Notes: generated from the sequence alone by a model not told the origin. A stretch of 64,000 nt of DNA from Spongospora subterranea f. sp. subterranea (GCA_049724395.1 JAUGWO010000194.1:62001-126000), one strand, 5' to 3'; positions 26,861 to 38,712 are shown, counted from the stretch's first letter. Made by a program: numbers and translations.

Positions 26861-27913
26861 TTGTGCGACACGGTAACACACCATTATAGTGCTCATGGGA
26901 CTTGTACGAGCACTAGTGTCAAGTTCGATAATGTTACGCCGAGTCTTGTCACGAAAGCTGTTCGGTTCAAAGATCAACATAGTGTTTCGAACTTGGATTT
27001 TTACGTTGCCCATTTAGACCAACAGTTTTTCCATTTATGGGGTGAATGGGATGCGAAAGACGAGATGATAACTTGTTTGCTTCATACTTGGAACGTGTTA
27101 GGAGAGGATGCAGGCCAAGGGGTTCTGATTCTGATTTCAGATAATTGCACCGGTCAAAACAAGAATAGATTTATATGTTCATTCGCTGCGGAACTTGCTA
27201 ATCCAAAAGGTAGCTTCTACAAAATTCAAAGAAATTAATTTGAAGTTTCCAGAAGTAGGACACACATTTTTGGTTTGCGACCGTATATTTTATGTTATCG
27301 AGTCCAAGACGAAGGCGATTCGGATATATGATCCAAAGGATTGGGTAAAGGCAATCGCCAGTTGTTTCGATGGGCATCGTTCCAAAAGGGGTGTTTTGGA
27401 TGGATCGGTTGGAATTCAAAAACTACGGAGAAGTTTTCGATCATTAATATAAGATTCTAGGACAAACCGTTCTTGGTGGCCTCCCATCAGACGAGAAAGA
27501 GCTGTTATTAATCAGCCAATGCAAGTGGCTAAATTTCGGACGGTTTCAAGAGCGAAGCCATGTTGGCGAACTTTGGGCAAAGTATTTCCCTTAATGCAAG
27601 AGATCATTGGCTCAAAGTTAAAATCGCTCAAAGCTCGAGCACCCAAGCTCCAACGCTGGCTTCAGGATACCCCGAAAAACTCCATCTGGACGCGATTAAG
27701 ATGATGGCACTGAACTCATACATTGCCGAATTGCCACAGCAGTATAAGTTTTTATACCCCGAACCCGACCCGGAGGCATTACACATTGCCAGAGCAGCGC
27801 AGTCATCTAAACGTCTCGCCCGCTGTGAACCAGGAGCTATGGCGTTGCCAGATACGGATCTCACCGTAATAGACATTAATGAAACGATGGGTGATATCTT
27901 AGATGGCCAATAA
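26861..27913 (+). mobile_element. DUF7869-like transposon-derived gene, broken
   Basis: Seen: SDNCTGQNKNRFI, then FPEVGHTFLVCDRIFYVIE, then YDPKDWVKAI, and near the end an acidic/Pro segment LPQQYKFLYPEPDPEA. This order (D..GQNKN, then GHT...D..F..IE) is the hallmark I associate with DUF7869, found in multi-copy, probably transposon-encoded proteins of animals, plants and protists. Three frames are used (26861-27238, 27195-27470, 27540-27913), so it is frameshifted or has small introns. No terminal repeats identified. Confidence 0.55.
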
Positions 27914-28040
27914 AATCAACATGATGCAGCAATTCTGCACTAATATTAGTTTCAACAATGTATGAGTTCAGTGCCATCATCTTAATCGCGTCCAGCTGGA
28001 GTTTTTCGGGGTATCTTGAAGCCAGCGTTTGGAGCTTGAA
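27645..28040. repeat. Adjacent inverted duplication of the element's 3' coding part
   Basis: 27645-27722 and 27959-28037 are inverted copies (about 78 bp arms, spacer about 235 bp). A direct repeat accompanies it: AATCAACATGATGCAGCAAT at about 27915 and 28041. Confidence 0.85.
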
Positions 28041-28462
28041 TCAACATGATGCAGCAATTTTGCACTGATATTAAATAGCTGAAAACTTTAAATGCGTTTA
28101 TCTCGAAATTATTTTCACGGACATTTACTGTATGATGTTATAACCTTTTTCCTCGGAGGGGCCGAGGTATCAATGTGTATGTGAAACGCACGCTACGATA
28201 GCACTGATGCAACATTAATGCGGTGAACGGTGTCCGAGCACCGTTTGGGCACCCTGACCAGTGGGAGCGGGATTGAGCTGGCCTTGACGTTGTTCAGTAG
28301 CACAACGAAGGTTCAGGGTAAATGACGCATGCTAGGGATGTTTTCGAAAGCGCTTGCCGAGAAAAGAAGAAGTCTTGTGCCCGAGCTGTTCTAGCGGCAT
28401 GCTGTCCTTGATACCCAACAGATGAACACTTTAATGAATGCCAGAATCTTTTTCAATAAAAA

Positions 28463-28549
28463 TGCCCCCTGCGCGGATCGAACGCGCGACCTCAGGATAA
28501 CTCTTTTTGGATATGAGACCTACGCTACTGCCAACTGAGCTAAAGAGGC
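28463..28549 (-). tRNA. trnM-CAU: tRNA-Met (CAT), elongator type, with 13-nt intron
   Basis: On the minus strand the acceptor stem GCCTCTT pairs with AGGGGGC, discriminator A. The D arm is TAGCTCAGTTGGCAG; the T arm contains GGTCG/TTCGATCC. Anticodon CAT is at 28515-28513. Removing 28511-28499 (TCCAAAAAGAGTT) after position 37 restores the loop CTCATAA and a 5-bp stem with a T-T and a T-G pair. Mature length 74. Non-paired A1-T72 (initiator feature) is absent, so elongator is preferred. Confidence 0.9.
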
Positions 28550-28663
28550 ATTAACTGGACTTTAGTTTGCAAGAAGTGATTTTGGACACGTTTGCTAAGA
28601 AAAAATGACCAATCCGTTCATGAATGGAATAAGAGCGTTCATGATTGATTCCAATAAAAATAC

Positions 28664-28719
28664 TGCCCCCTGCGTGGATCGAGCACGCGACCTCGGAGAG
28701 CTCTTTCGGATAGGAGACT
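28664..28719 (-). pseudogene. 3' half copy of the tRNA-Met gene
   Basis: Matches the intron, anticodon 3' arm, variable loop, T arm and acceptor 3' strand of the tRNA at 28463-28549, including similar A-rich 3' flank (AATAAAAAT). The 5' half is missing and the anticodon region is altered (CTCCTATCC). Direct partial duplication about 200 bp away. Confidence 0.8.
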
Positions 28720-28930
28720 TGAATCATAAACAACCGTCAAAGCTGAGATTTTTGTGATTGATTCGCTGTCGTACTTGCATGTGCGAACCTGACTAAAATA
28801 CGGCACCACCTGCGGTATAGGAACTGCCGATAGACAATTCGGGAATATTTACTGGACAAGTCATTTTTTAAGAAAAAGCTTATTTCCATTCGTAAGAAAA
28901 TCTGGAGGAAATCTCACGAAGGTCTTTCAA

Positions 28931-29300
28931 TTGGTGAAAGAGAAAGCTGAAACCAGCTACAGTAGCGTATCTGTTCAACACGTTCGTCCATCAGAAAGGA
29001 AACTAGAGGTAGCTCAGCAACTTGTTTGGTGCCATGATCTCGACGAATTCAGACTCCGCGGCGAGTCTTTGGTATCTGTATTCCCTCGGCTGCAAAAATG
29101 GTTCCACTGTCACATCGCTCGTGGAGAGTTTATTTTCCCCTCAACAGCAAAAGCCTGCAACAATCCAATACGATACCAATGCACAGGAATGTATCGGTGT
29201 CGACTTTCAATCCAGTGCTCCGAAAACTACGCTGTCCATCGCAGAGTGTCTGGATCACTCCTACAGATACGTGAAACAGGTCGAATTTGGAGAATAAATC
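28931..29300 (+). CDS. Uncertain open frame, unknown
   Basis: Two overlapping frames look partly coding (VSVQHVRPSERKLEVAQQL near 28970; SIAECLDHSYRYVKQVEFGE ending 29297). They would need a splice or frameshift between them. No family recognised. Confidence 0.2.
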
Positions 29301-29710
29301 TATGTCATCAGTACATGCTTCGTCGTCATTTCGTACGATTCCATCCGTGGTGGGTTCAAGGGAAGTTCATTTCTTTCGCCAAATAAATATAATCTATGTA
29401 GTTACGTTCGTGTTTGTTGATTCGAATATGAGCTTGTTTCGACGTCTCCAAATATCGGTCTCGGCTGCCCATGTCATGAAGGTTCGTCAAAGGAGTGTAG
29501 AGTTTCCGATAAAAGATGATGGAATGGAAGATTGTAGAAGCAGTGATAACTATCCGCAAATCCTCATTGCTCCCACCAATTGCTCGAACGAGAGAATATA
29601 AACATTGCTGTACCAAATACGCGCTCTACTTCTTTCAAATTGTATTGTCAAGAATCAATTTGTTAGTGCCTGGCTGAGAGAAACAACCTGGAGATGATGG
29701 ATCAGGATGG

Positions 29711-30590
29711 CTATCGCTCCATCTGCAAATACACATCACTCTGTGCGGGAAATCCTTCTCGTTGGAACATTTTACAACAACCCAGGAAGAGTGCAAAAGG
29801 GAGTAAACCGACGTTACTGTCATTCAACAGCAATCGCACTTCATTAACCGGTTTTTCTGCCGTAGGCGGCTGGCGCTTCGACGACCCTGAGGAAACGTTT
29901 GTCGCTATGTCCGGTAAAGGCTCAGGGGGGGTACCTGGGCTGTCTAGACCCGATAATAAACAGATGCCCAAAAACTCAATGAACGTCTTTGAATATGTAG
30001 GAAACACTCCATAGAGTGCTGGGAACGTCATGATTGACGAGAAATCACTGGTCTCTAAAAATACCTTGAACTGGGTGGGCGTTACCAAAAATACTGGGGG
30101 TCGTTGACCTTCCACAGAGTAGTACAGTGCCCCTAAGGTTTGCGCCCCGCGGGACTTACGATACCACGTAGAGCCAGTAGGAAACGATACGCTCGTCTCA
30201 ATTTCCGTGATGAACAGGTACCGGGAACTGGTCGAATTCATCCACGAAAGGTCGGTGATGCCGCGATAGGCAAAATTCGGAAGTGCGAGTAGGCCCCCAA
30301 CGGCGTAGGGGATACGTGGTTGGAAAACTGGAGCAACACCAAGTGCTTGGGTGAGTGCTTTAATAAGTGCAAAGAATGCGAATTCAATCGTCATTTCTCG
30401 GGTGCCACTCGCTAGATTGGAGAATGCTGCCGCCTCTGCTCGGACGGCGTCTTCTTTTAATACGGAGCCAAGTATCTCGCGCCAATCGTTAGGTAGTCGA
30501 CTGCCTGGTATGCCTGCTATACATCCTGCGAATGTCTCAACGTCCGAAATAGGCTTGACCAGCCTGTACAGTGCCGGGTGGAGATTCATC
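29711..30590 (-). CDS. Unknown protein, 5' part duplicated in inverse
   Basis: Open minus-strand frame with segments such as GIPGSRLPNDWREIL, ALGVAPVFQPRIPYAVGGLL, AYRGITDLSWMNSTSSRYL, GSTWYRKSRGAQTLGALYYS and a Pro/Ser tail. The frame is open to 30784 only because it reads antisense through the other palindrome arm; the real N-terminus may be truncated at the palindrome centre near 30590. I do not recognise the family. The beta-rich middle (FITEIETSVSF...VFLVTPTQFKVFL) resembles C-terminal parts of large expanded protist families such as Crinklers, but I cannot show this. Confidence 0.45.
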
Positions 30591-30594
30591 GAAC

Positions 30595-30945
30595 TAGTCA
30601 AGCCTAATTCGGACGTTGAGACATTCGCAGGATTTATAGCAGGCATACCAGGCAGTCGACTACCTAACGAATGGCGCGAGATACTTGACTCCGCATTAAA
30701 AGAAGACGCCATCCGAGCAAAGGCTGCAAAATTTTCCAATCTGGCGAGTGACACCCGAGAAATGACGATTGAATTCGCATTCATGATCCTGATTGACAGA
30801 CTCGCCCAAGCACTTGGTGTTGCTCCAGTTTTCCAACCACGTATCCCCTACGCCGTCGGGGGCCTACTCGCACTTCCGAATTTTGCCTATCGCGGCATCG
30901 CCGACCTTTCGTGGATGGATTCGACCAGTTCCCGGTATTTAACAG
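30595..30945 (+). pseudogene. Truncated inverted copy of the unknown protein gene
   Basis: Plus-strand frame repeats the neighbour's protein from DVETFAG to STSSRYL with scattered amino-acid changes (MDSTSSRYL versus MNSTSSRYL) and few or no indels, then diverges into unrelated sequence at about 30945. Confidence 0.8.
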
Positions 30946-31154
30946 TTACACAGACTCTGACTGTAACCGTAGTCTTGCACATAGATCAGCTGTCCGAGTT
31001 ATTTATACCGATTCCGGTATTTAGTGTGGACACATAATTAGTGTGTACAATATATTAATAGTGTGTAACACACTAATTACTGTCACGTTTGCCCAATTAC
31101 CTTAGCTTACACTTTATTGTGTGACAATTGAGAAATTAAGCTTGCCACGCAATT

Positions 31155-31613
31155 TTGGTGATGATTTACGCAGTTTCCATTTTGAGCAGCAATTTGGGCA
31201 AATTGCTGCGCCTCAAATCGCCTTTTGGACTCAAAATGAATTGCGTCGCGAAATCAAATTGCGTAGACCTTGTTAGGAGGATGTCGGGCATTCCTCCACC
31301 AGTATCGGCCAAGCTGGTCGTTATCAAGAACCTCGAAGGCAACCTTGACTACGTCGAAGCAGTCCTTGACGTCGTCTATGCCATTGAGGCCCATATCGCC
31401 CCCCACGGGCAGACGAGAGCCCGGCAGGACCAGGCCGAGGCGGACCTGAAGTCGCGCTATGGTTACGCGCTGAGCGGGCGAACGATGGTGGAAAAGGTCA
31501 AAACAATGATCAAAGGTCATAGTATTTTCGAAAACCGTAAAGACGGGGAGGCCGGGCAGGAGCACGATGACCGGTCTCCCCGTCTTTACGGTTTTCGGAA
31601 ATACTACACCTGA
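31155..31613 (+). CDS. Uncertain open frame ending in a palindrome
   Basis: A 152-codon frame; the part with LVVIKNLEGNLDYVEAVLDV to TMVEKVKTMIKG looks helical and charged. It ends inside the inverted repeat at 31491-31678. Unknown function, perhaps element-derived. Confidence 0.25.
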   Translation: MVMIYAVSILSSNLGKLLRLKSPFGLKMNCVAKSNCVDLVRRMSGIPPPVSAKLVVIKNLEGNLDYVEAVLDVVYAIEAHIAPHGQTRARQDQAEADLKSRYGYALSGRTMVEKVKTMIKGHSIFENRKDGEAGQEHDDRSPRLYGFRKYYT

Positions 31614-31678
31614 CCGGCCTCCCCGTCTTTACGGTTTTCGGAAATACTATGACCTTTTATCATTGTTTTGACCTTTTC
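31491..31678. repeat. Inverted repeat with an extra third copy in the loop
   Basis: 31491-31556 and 31613-31678 are near-perfect inverted copies (about 66 bp). The spacer holds a further partial copy (about 31575-31606) of the CTCCCCGTCTTTACGGTTTT core in the same orientation as the right arm. Confidence 0.9.
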
Positions 31679-32049
31679 ACGCTGTTCTCATCGCGCATTG
31701 CATCCTTCCTTGGTCTTTAACCTTACAACCCTTCTTATGCCGCATTGTTGTTGGCTCATGGTTACATTTTCTTTTTCTAACGTCAAAATTTCTTCTTTTG
31801 ATGCCCACCATCGCGAGGCTTTCATTGAATTGGCGTAAACGGAGCCTCGGAACTCTGATGGAAAGAACCGAACTGTTCTAGCATACAAACCTTTTTGGCC
31901 ATTTACTTGCTGGTCTTTCGACCATCCATCTTGTTACTTGTGCTCGTGCTTGCTTGGTAACTACCTGTTGCAATTCTCGTTTCCGCTGAGTGTTCGGCTC
32001 CAAATTCAATCTGTCCTGATCATCATTGGCAATAACCGCAGCACAGCCG

Positions 32050-32770
32050 TTGTCAGCACCAGCATAATGTTCTCCAGCAATCCGACGAACAGCTTTGGGC
32101 AGGATTATGTATGATTACAACATCATCGTCCGATATGATTTTAGACGATTGCGACCTCGCAAACGCGGCTACAATAGGAAATGGTGATTGTGTAGATAGA
32201 GGAATAGCTTCGCACTTGCGTGGTTGAACATAGGAAAGACTGCCAATCCTGCATAATAGCACAAGCTGGCCATATTTCCAAATAATCCGTTACCAATTTT
32301 AATGCCCGCTGGATATTCTCAGTCCGAGAAGCTAAAGTGGCGTCGACGTTGTTTTTGTCGAAACCAAAATTCCAAAGCGCTGCCTTGGTTGAGATCAATA
32401 CTTCCTTCTGCGAACGTTTGCCCATTTGTATGAAAACAAAAAAAACAAAGACGGCAACCTCAACTGCTCCCTGCAGTCATGGAAACCCCGTAAACTTCGT
32501 GACGCAAAAATTCATATACTGTAGGTCAGCTGCCAATTATTCTGAACGGTGGCTTTTTTCTACCGCGCGAGATGCTTGGACACTCGCAACAACAATATGG
32601 TACACACTAATGACTGTGACACATTGCAAAACTATATCGCACAGTGCGTTCCATGGACCTTCAGTATACTGTGGTATCGGATCTCTCGGAAACTGGTTAA
32701 CTATGATTTGCCGAGACGTCTTTTCGAAAGCGTCAACATCAAATGCCCTGTGATTTCTTCGGAACTCCAT
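32050..32770 (-). CDS. Possible gene, unknown
   Basis: The minus strand reads DAFEKTSRQIIVNQFPRDPI (about 32735) and GFDKNNVDATLASRTENIQR (about 32350) in different frames, with a polyT-rich interval between that could be an intron. No family recognised. May be part of a dispersed repeat. Confidence 0.3.
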
Positions 32771-33008
32771 CGCAAACGAGGATCAGCATTTGTATCAAAC
32801 TTGCTCGAGCATGTATTACGTAAACGATATTTTTTCAAATCACGCACGCTAATTAATGAATGAAACACTAATAACATAATGTATTTATAATTTTGTTCAT
32901 CCTTCGCTTAAAAATAAAGTGACTTGCGTACTTTGATATTTTCAATGCACTGGCAGTGCGTTCGATTTTGACGCTTTGGAAAAAGACGTGTCGGGACGGA
33001 ACAAGATA

Positions 33009-33280
33009 AACGATTATGACGCCAAAAGCTCTTGGTACACCTCGCATCAACAGAGGCATTATTGCCTGAATGAACATCACCGGACCCACGGATTTGCGAT
33101 TAACAACCACTGATTACAAGTATTAATAAACCATTAACGACAAAACAGCTGTTGGTATACCTCGTCTGGATAAACATCACCGGACGCACAAATTTGCGAT
33201 TAACAACCACTAATTACAAGTATTAATGAACGATTATGACACCAAAGCTAATAGAATACATCGTATTAACAGGGGCGCTG
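33009..33280. repeat. Tandem repeat, period 100 bp, about 2.6 copies
   Basis: CATCACCGGAC at 33075 and 33175 starts two similar 100-bp units (shared TTTGCGATTAACAACCACT and ATTACAAGTATTAAT). A partial unit precedes them (AACGATTATGACGCCAAAAGC near 33010, matching 33230). Confidence 0.85.
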
Positions 33281-34941
33281 TCTAACACATCCGACAACCG
33301 GGGAGAAACAGCGATTACTGATGAATCGCTAAAGAGGAGTCAAAGTGATGAACAGTATGCGATTAGAGCCAAAACCCTTTCCCATACAGCCATCTGAGCG
33401 ACGGCAGCATAAGTGCTAGGCGATAGTTGACTAAACAAACACAAACAGAGATAATTGAACCGTTAATGATTGCATATGTTGAATATAATCACCACCTGGA
33501 ACATTGTTGAAACTGCAACAGAAGACACAAGAGAAGTAAGAGGAGAATGGACAGACTATAGATCCGGAATTTGATGAAGAGAGAACAGAACTAACAATCG
33601 ATCGATCTGGCAAATGCCGTGATCCGCAACCCTCATCCACCGCGCTCAGTGCAAAGTATATCTTTGCATTATTAGACTGTGTCACAGTCATTAGTGTACC
33701 ATGTTGTGCGAGTGTCCAAACATCTCGCGCGGTTCAACCGCGCGCGGTGGGGATAGGCCGAATTCTGAAAAGCTCAAAACGTAGCCTCACAGAGTTCGAA
33801 ACCCAGCAAAACTGGTTTTTTCACCAGAAACCTACTCCTCGACGCAAATTTATTGGCCGTGAAAAAGGGCCACGCTAAGTGTGATACACACTTAGAGCAT
33901 CTCCACCCACGGACATTATGTAGTGATTTGTCCGTCCAAGAACGGCTTCTTTTGTGGTCGGATTCACCAAAATACGGGGTATATCTGTGTTTTAGTGAAA
34001 ATTACTGAATATTCTGGTTTGTTTAAATGCCTACGGTAGATCTTCAGGGTCAGAGATTTCACCTGATTAGATAATGAAATCATGATGGTCCGCATAAGAG
34101 ACCGCTGACGGGCCATACCAATCCGGGCTCCTGTATCATCTGTGGCGTGCGGTTTTACACCGTTACAGTCAGAGTCTAGTGCAACCGTGCAAGACTGCAA
34201 GTGAGAGACTGAAGACGGACAGCACTCATGCTGAAGGCGGTGGTCATGTGTTACAGTCTGGTGCAAGTAACAGATTGTAGACGGTAGAACCCTCAAGTTT
34301 CAATCCGGTCGCACTTTGTTTACGTCTCAAGGAATCGATACATACACCAGTGTACATACTGATACTCTGCCTCCAAGTGTACAATGTCCACAACTGGAAC
34401 ATATTTTCGTTTTCGAAAGTTGGTCCACCGACTCCGTTTTATGGGTGATCAGATATTATACACCAACAATAAAAAAAAATGTGACTCTTTTTCGTGCGGC
34501 ATTTTGAAAACGAACCTGGTTCGGTTTGAAACGAACCTTTTGAATATTTTTTGAATTTTTCAAAAAAAAGTTTGGGTTCGAAAATCGATCGGCGTTAGAC
34601 CCTTCATGCGCGTAGGCGATTGTTTGAGTTGTCGTCTCCTGACGTCGTGTTGGCCTTTCTAAAGCCGCAGTAGCCCCCTCGTCGACCTGGGATTGATCCA
34701 TCCGTCCCGCAGGGCTCGATTGACCGACCGGTGAGGGGTTGCGCTCAACGGACGTCTTGCGGCTTGCGCAGTGTCGGACAAGTGGTTTCGGCCTCTAGTC
34801 ACGGGATATCGTTCATTGTTGATCATTGCGAATTGGAATGCCACAGACGGTTCGTCTCATCGCATTATAAACCGTGACAGATTATCGGCCATTTGTGAGA
34901 CGTCTGTTTGACTGCCCGAACTTGTAGCTCCGCTTGGAAAT
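33281..34941. other. No recognisable gene
   Basis: Short frames only. Contains one copy of a dispersed 56-bp repeat (33793-33848) and the 5' flank of RBBP6. Confidence 0.3.
33793..33848 (+). repeat. Dispersed 56-bp direct repeat, copy 1
   Basis: Begins AGTTCGAAACCCAGCAAAAC and ends CTCCTCGACGCAAA. Copy 2 at 38382-38437 differs by one base. Flanks differ. Confidence 0.9.
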
Positions 34942-37123
34942 ATGGCCGTTCACTATAAATTTAAGGAAGCCAAAAGTTGGGCGACGATCGCATTCGATTC
35001 AGCCGTGATATCGGTCCTAGACCTGAAACGGGCGATTGTCCATAATATTAAGGAGGCTGATCCTGACGAGGAAATCAAAGACGACATGATATTCACTAAT
35101 GCTCAGACAGGGGAAAGTAAGAGGCAAATACAGTAAAATTTTCACCAGTTCATAATATCTGCCACCGCAACCACAGTGTTAAATATGGCTTCCATTAGAT
35201 CATTATATTATTTCAAACGAGGTCCCTTAATCTTATTTAACGACATGCTGTGAATTTTCGTGTCCATTTTTAATTGAACCTTTCCCGTTAGGGTACGTTG
35301 CCGAAAATTTTTTGATCCCGAAGAACACATCTGTCGATGTTTCGGAAAATCCCTGCGAATCCTGCAGCGTTGGAGCGCATGCATCAGCCTCCGGTTGTCA
35401 CAATCTTATCCAACGGGCGACCGACTAGTCTGACCACCGGGAGTGGTGATGAGCCGTCGTCCTCTGCCGACGATGAACTTCGACGTTTGGAAGAAGTCCT
35501 CAACCAGCCACTTCACACTGGAGGTCGATTTTACGCCATCAATTCGCAGTTCTCTGATTTCATAAATTATCTGCCAAGTCGTCTTGTTCCCAATTGAAAT
35601 TATTTTCATAGCTTCGGTTTATCGCCATATCGATATCTTATCGTCTATTTTAGGAAGCCGACATTCCCGTCCAGGGCTTCTATCGGACCTTGCATCTGCC
35701 TTTGACGCTCCGGCGCCGGCGTTAGTTCCCCCTGTTCCCGCACGTCCTGATCATTCTCGTCAGCGGCCTCAGTTCAGCCGCTCCGGCCGTCCTAGGCCAG
35801 GATACATTTGCCACCGATGCCAATCTCCTGGTCAGTTTCCCAATCTGCGCGTTTCAGTTGATTGCCGGTTTTTCACAATTTGAATTTTAGGGCATTTCAT
35901 ACAAGATTGCCCCACCAATGGGAATACCGAATTCAATTTTCAACGACCCAAACCTGGTACAGGTATCCCCCTTTCCATGTTGAGACCAGCCGAATCTGGG
36001 CAAGGCGCTTATCGTCTCGAGGATGGGTTAGTTTGGTTTCTTCGTTATTTTCATAGGTTTTTACAAATGATTACAGTTCTTATGCTAACATTGAGCCAAA
36101 CCATCGCGCCTTTGTCGAAGCTTTCTCGGCCCATGACCGAGCTGAAAAAAAACTCGCAATAGAAAAAGCCAGGGCGTCCGCACATGATTTAACGTGTCAG
36201 ATCTGTCAGAAACTCTATCACGATCCTGTAGTGTCATCCTGTTGCTATACCACCTTTTGTCGAGCATGTATTGCTGCGAATCCAGTAGGACCATGTTGCT
36301 CGCGCAGAGTCAATAAACATATAACACCGTCTTCGTTCATCAGGAATGTCCTACTTGCAAAGAATCCGTGTCAAATACCGATGAATTGAACCGAAACGTG
36401 GCGATCGCGCAACGTGTTGCTGATTTTCTCAAGGCGGAAGAACTGCCCATCGCTGATACAAGTCCCGTCGAGCCACAGCCTCCAGCTCCGGCGCCTGAGC
36501 GGGCGCCGATACCGATATTCCATTCCAGTAATGTCAGATTTGAGAGGAAACATCGGCCAGTTCTCGATGATCGGGCTCCTGCGCAATCCCCGAATGCTGA
36601 GCCAGTACAACCTGAACCTTCTCAACATCACGTTCCTATCGAGGTCCAACGCGCACCTCATCGTCATATGCCCATCGACAACCAAAGGTTTCCTCAGCAA
36701 CACGCCCCTGTTGTTCATCAAAGACCGCCACAGTACCATTTGCCTGTCGAAGTTAAACGCCTACCACCGAACGATGTTGCCAGACAGAATGCATATCAGG
36801 CTGAAATGCAGCGGCGATATGCGATGGAAGTGGAGAGACGTCGATATGAACAGGACACGTCGAGTCATCGCAGCGATGAAATGCGGCGACATTACGAGTT
36901 CGAGGAGCAACGTCGTTTAGCGGAATATGATCGACGATATCGGGATAGTATGAGGCATCGTGATGGCGACGATCACAGACATGACGTGCGGCGACCTTCG
37001 CCCGGCCGTTATCCTACTAATGAATCAAGACATGAATACCCAAGTGATCCGCGAAGATCGTGCCGAAGTCGTAGTCCGGTTTCTATCAGACATCGCGACC
37101 GTGATATTCGTGTTCGCAGATAG
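34942..37123 (+). CDS. RBBP6: RBBP6/Mpe1-type protein: DWNN domain, CCHC knuckle, RING finger
   Basis: Exons: 34942-35116, 35292-35523, 35654-35830, 35891-36026, 36077-36308, 36344-37123. Seen: ubiquitin-like DWNN domain (MAVHYKFKEAKSW..., LIPKNTSV), Pro-rich linker, zinc knuckle CHRCQSPGHFIQDC, a conserved EFNFQRPKPGTGIP, then RING: CQICQ...CC...FCRACI...CPTC. The last pair lies after a 35-nt intron. The tail is Pro/Gln- then Arg/Ser-rich (RSCRSRSP). Known: RBBP6/Mpe1 is a pre-mRNA cleavage and polyadenylation factor and ubiquitin ligase in the nucleus. One base is missing at about 35330 (after NTSV, before FRKIP). The domain order matches metazoan and plant orthologues. Confidence 0.93.
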
Positions 37124-37497
37124 GTGTCCGCATCACCTCAATAGTTTGTTGATCAAATTTCAACTGTCGTGCATCCTCTGATTGTGAACTGCATCGATCC
37201 GGAAAAAAACCGTTTCTCAGTAAACAACCGCAAGAATAAAATTCAAAATCTTGATTCGAGGAAACAATTGACGCTGTTGTTACTCTGTTAAGGACAACGT
37301 TGTAGAAATTCGGCTAGGTCTGGCATGTCAGCTATACAGTTCAACTTCAATGTGTTTGCTAACAGTGATTTTCTGCGAGATTCGTCTGCTAGCAAAAATA
37401 GTCTACACTTTTGGCATCTTTTATACAAACGGGCTCTCATGTCGCTGATTATTTTGGCTGGCAAACAGCGATATTGCTCAAGTTCGGGTCCTCTATA

Positions 37498-37735
37498 CCT
37501 AACTCTGGGTACAATGAAGACAACTACATGTATCTGATGCCTTGGAATGGAATTTCCTCGTTTTGATGATGGTTGCTTTTGCTTGGCTCATTTGAAGACA
37601 AAATAACGTCCTGAAATTGGATCACTTTTGCGGGGTACAGCCAAATTTCCAGCAGTTTGTTCAAATCATTGTCATTTGGGCTTGAATGCATTCCAAGGCA
37701 TCAGATACATCTTCATTGTGCCCAGATTTAGACAT
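37498..37735. repeat. Adjacent inverted duplication
   Basis: 37498-37549 and 37688-37735 are imperfect inverted copies sharing TGTATCTGATGCCTTGGAAT. Spacer about 140 bp. Function unknown. Confidence 0.8.
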
Positions 37736-38712
37736 GGAGGAGCACTGGGTGAAGCAGTCAGCGAATTTCAAAACGGAAGGGTGCCCCAACTCCCTCCCAT
37801 TGATTCCTGAAAGTTAATTCAGAGCGTTCGCTCTCTGGCAAAAAAACGTTTAAACTGAACAAAACCGCAGCCCAGCATTGATCTGCCGACTGAGAAGTCC
37901 CTTTCTGCGGATCGTGACTAGGTAAACAACAGATCGATCAAGTCATGGTCTCTCCAAAGTCCACGACTTTACTTTCACCATTCGCAATTGAAAAACAGAT
38001 GCCAATGGTTTGCAGGCGACAGCAGTGCGACAACAGAAGTTCAACGACAGGCAGAGGTTTTTCAAGGTTTTTGAAACAATGCGCAAGTAGACGTATCCAT
38101 TACGAGCTTTGGAACCAACTCCAAAGGTCATCATGGTCGACGAGATGATCGATATCTTGCAAGAAGAGCGCTATCCATCGATGGATCAGGATCGTTGATG
38201 CCTGAGGCTTCGTGTTTGTGCTAGCGACTGGGTCAAGTGCTTCAGCTCCTGTCCCTAACAACGATGGATCCACAAGAAAGAGTTGTGGACGATGTTCGTC
38301 ACCAATGGAGTTCAGAAGAAGAAGATTATGATGCCAACGATGATCAGCCTTAGCAAATTGAATAATACAATGGATGAGATAAGTTCGAAACCCAGCAAAA
38401 CTGGTGTTTTCACCAGAAACCTACTCCTCGACGCAAAAAGTGGAAATACGGCATGATGATGAAAAACCTTATTAACAAAAAAGGTTTTCAAAATGAAAAA
38501 CCTAAAACCTAATTGCAGTTTTCCCGAAAAGTAGGTTTTTGCCAGCCTTGTTTTGGGTAGTCCGTGGCTCAAAAGTTATTATACACCTCCCACCCGCTGC
38601 GTTTTGGATCAATTTGAACCAAAGAACTGCGTATTTTTAGGGTTTAGCTCGCGTTGACGAAGCTCTAATTATTCTGCACAGGGCGCTACGCTACACAGTA
38701 CTCTCAAGTGCT
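37736..38712. other. No recognisable gene
   Basis: Contains copy 2 of the 56-bp dispersed repeat and an A-rich stretch with repeated AAAACCT (about 38465-38515). Otherwise the 5' flank of RbfA. Confidence 0.3.
38382..38437 (+). repeat. Dispersed 56-bp direct repeat, copy 2
   Basis: Same sequence as 33793-33848 with one substitution (GGTGTTTT versus GGTTTTTT). 4.6 kb apart, same orientation. Confidence 0.9.

Noticed and set aside
28664-28719. Second functional tRNA gene
   Set aside because: No 5' half, no acceptor pairing and altered anticodon loop.
33009-33280. CRISPR-like array
   Set aside because: Repeats are 100 bp, contiguous and imperfect with no unique spacers, in a eukaryotic genome.
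38465-38515. Telomere-like AAAACCT repeats
   Set aside because: Only a few irregular copies within A-rich DNA between genes; not a tandem telomeric tract.
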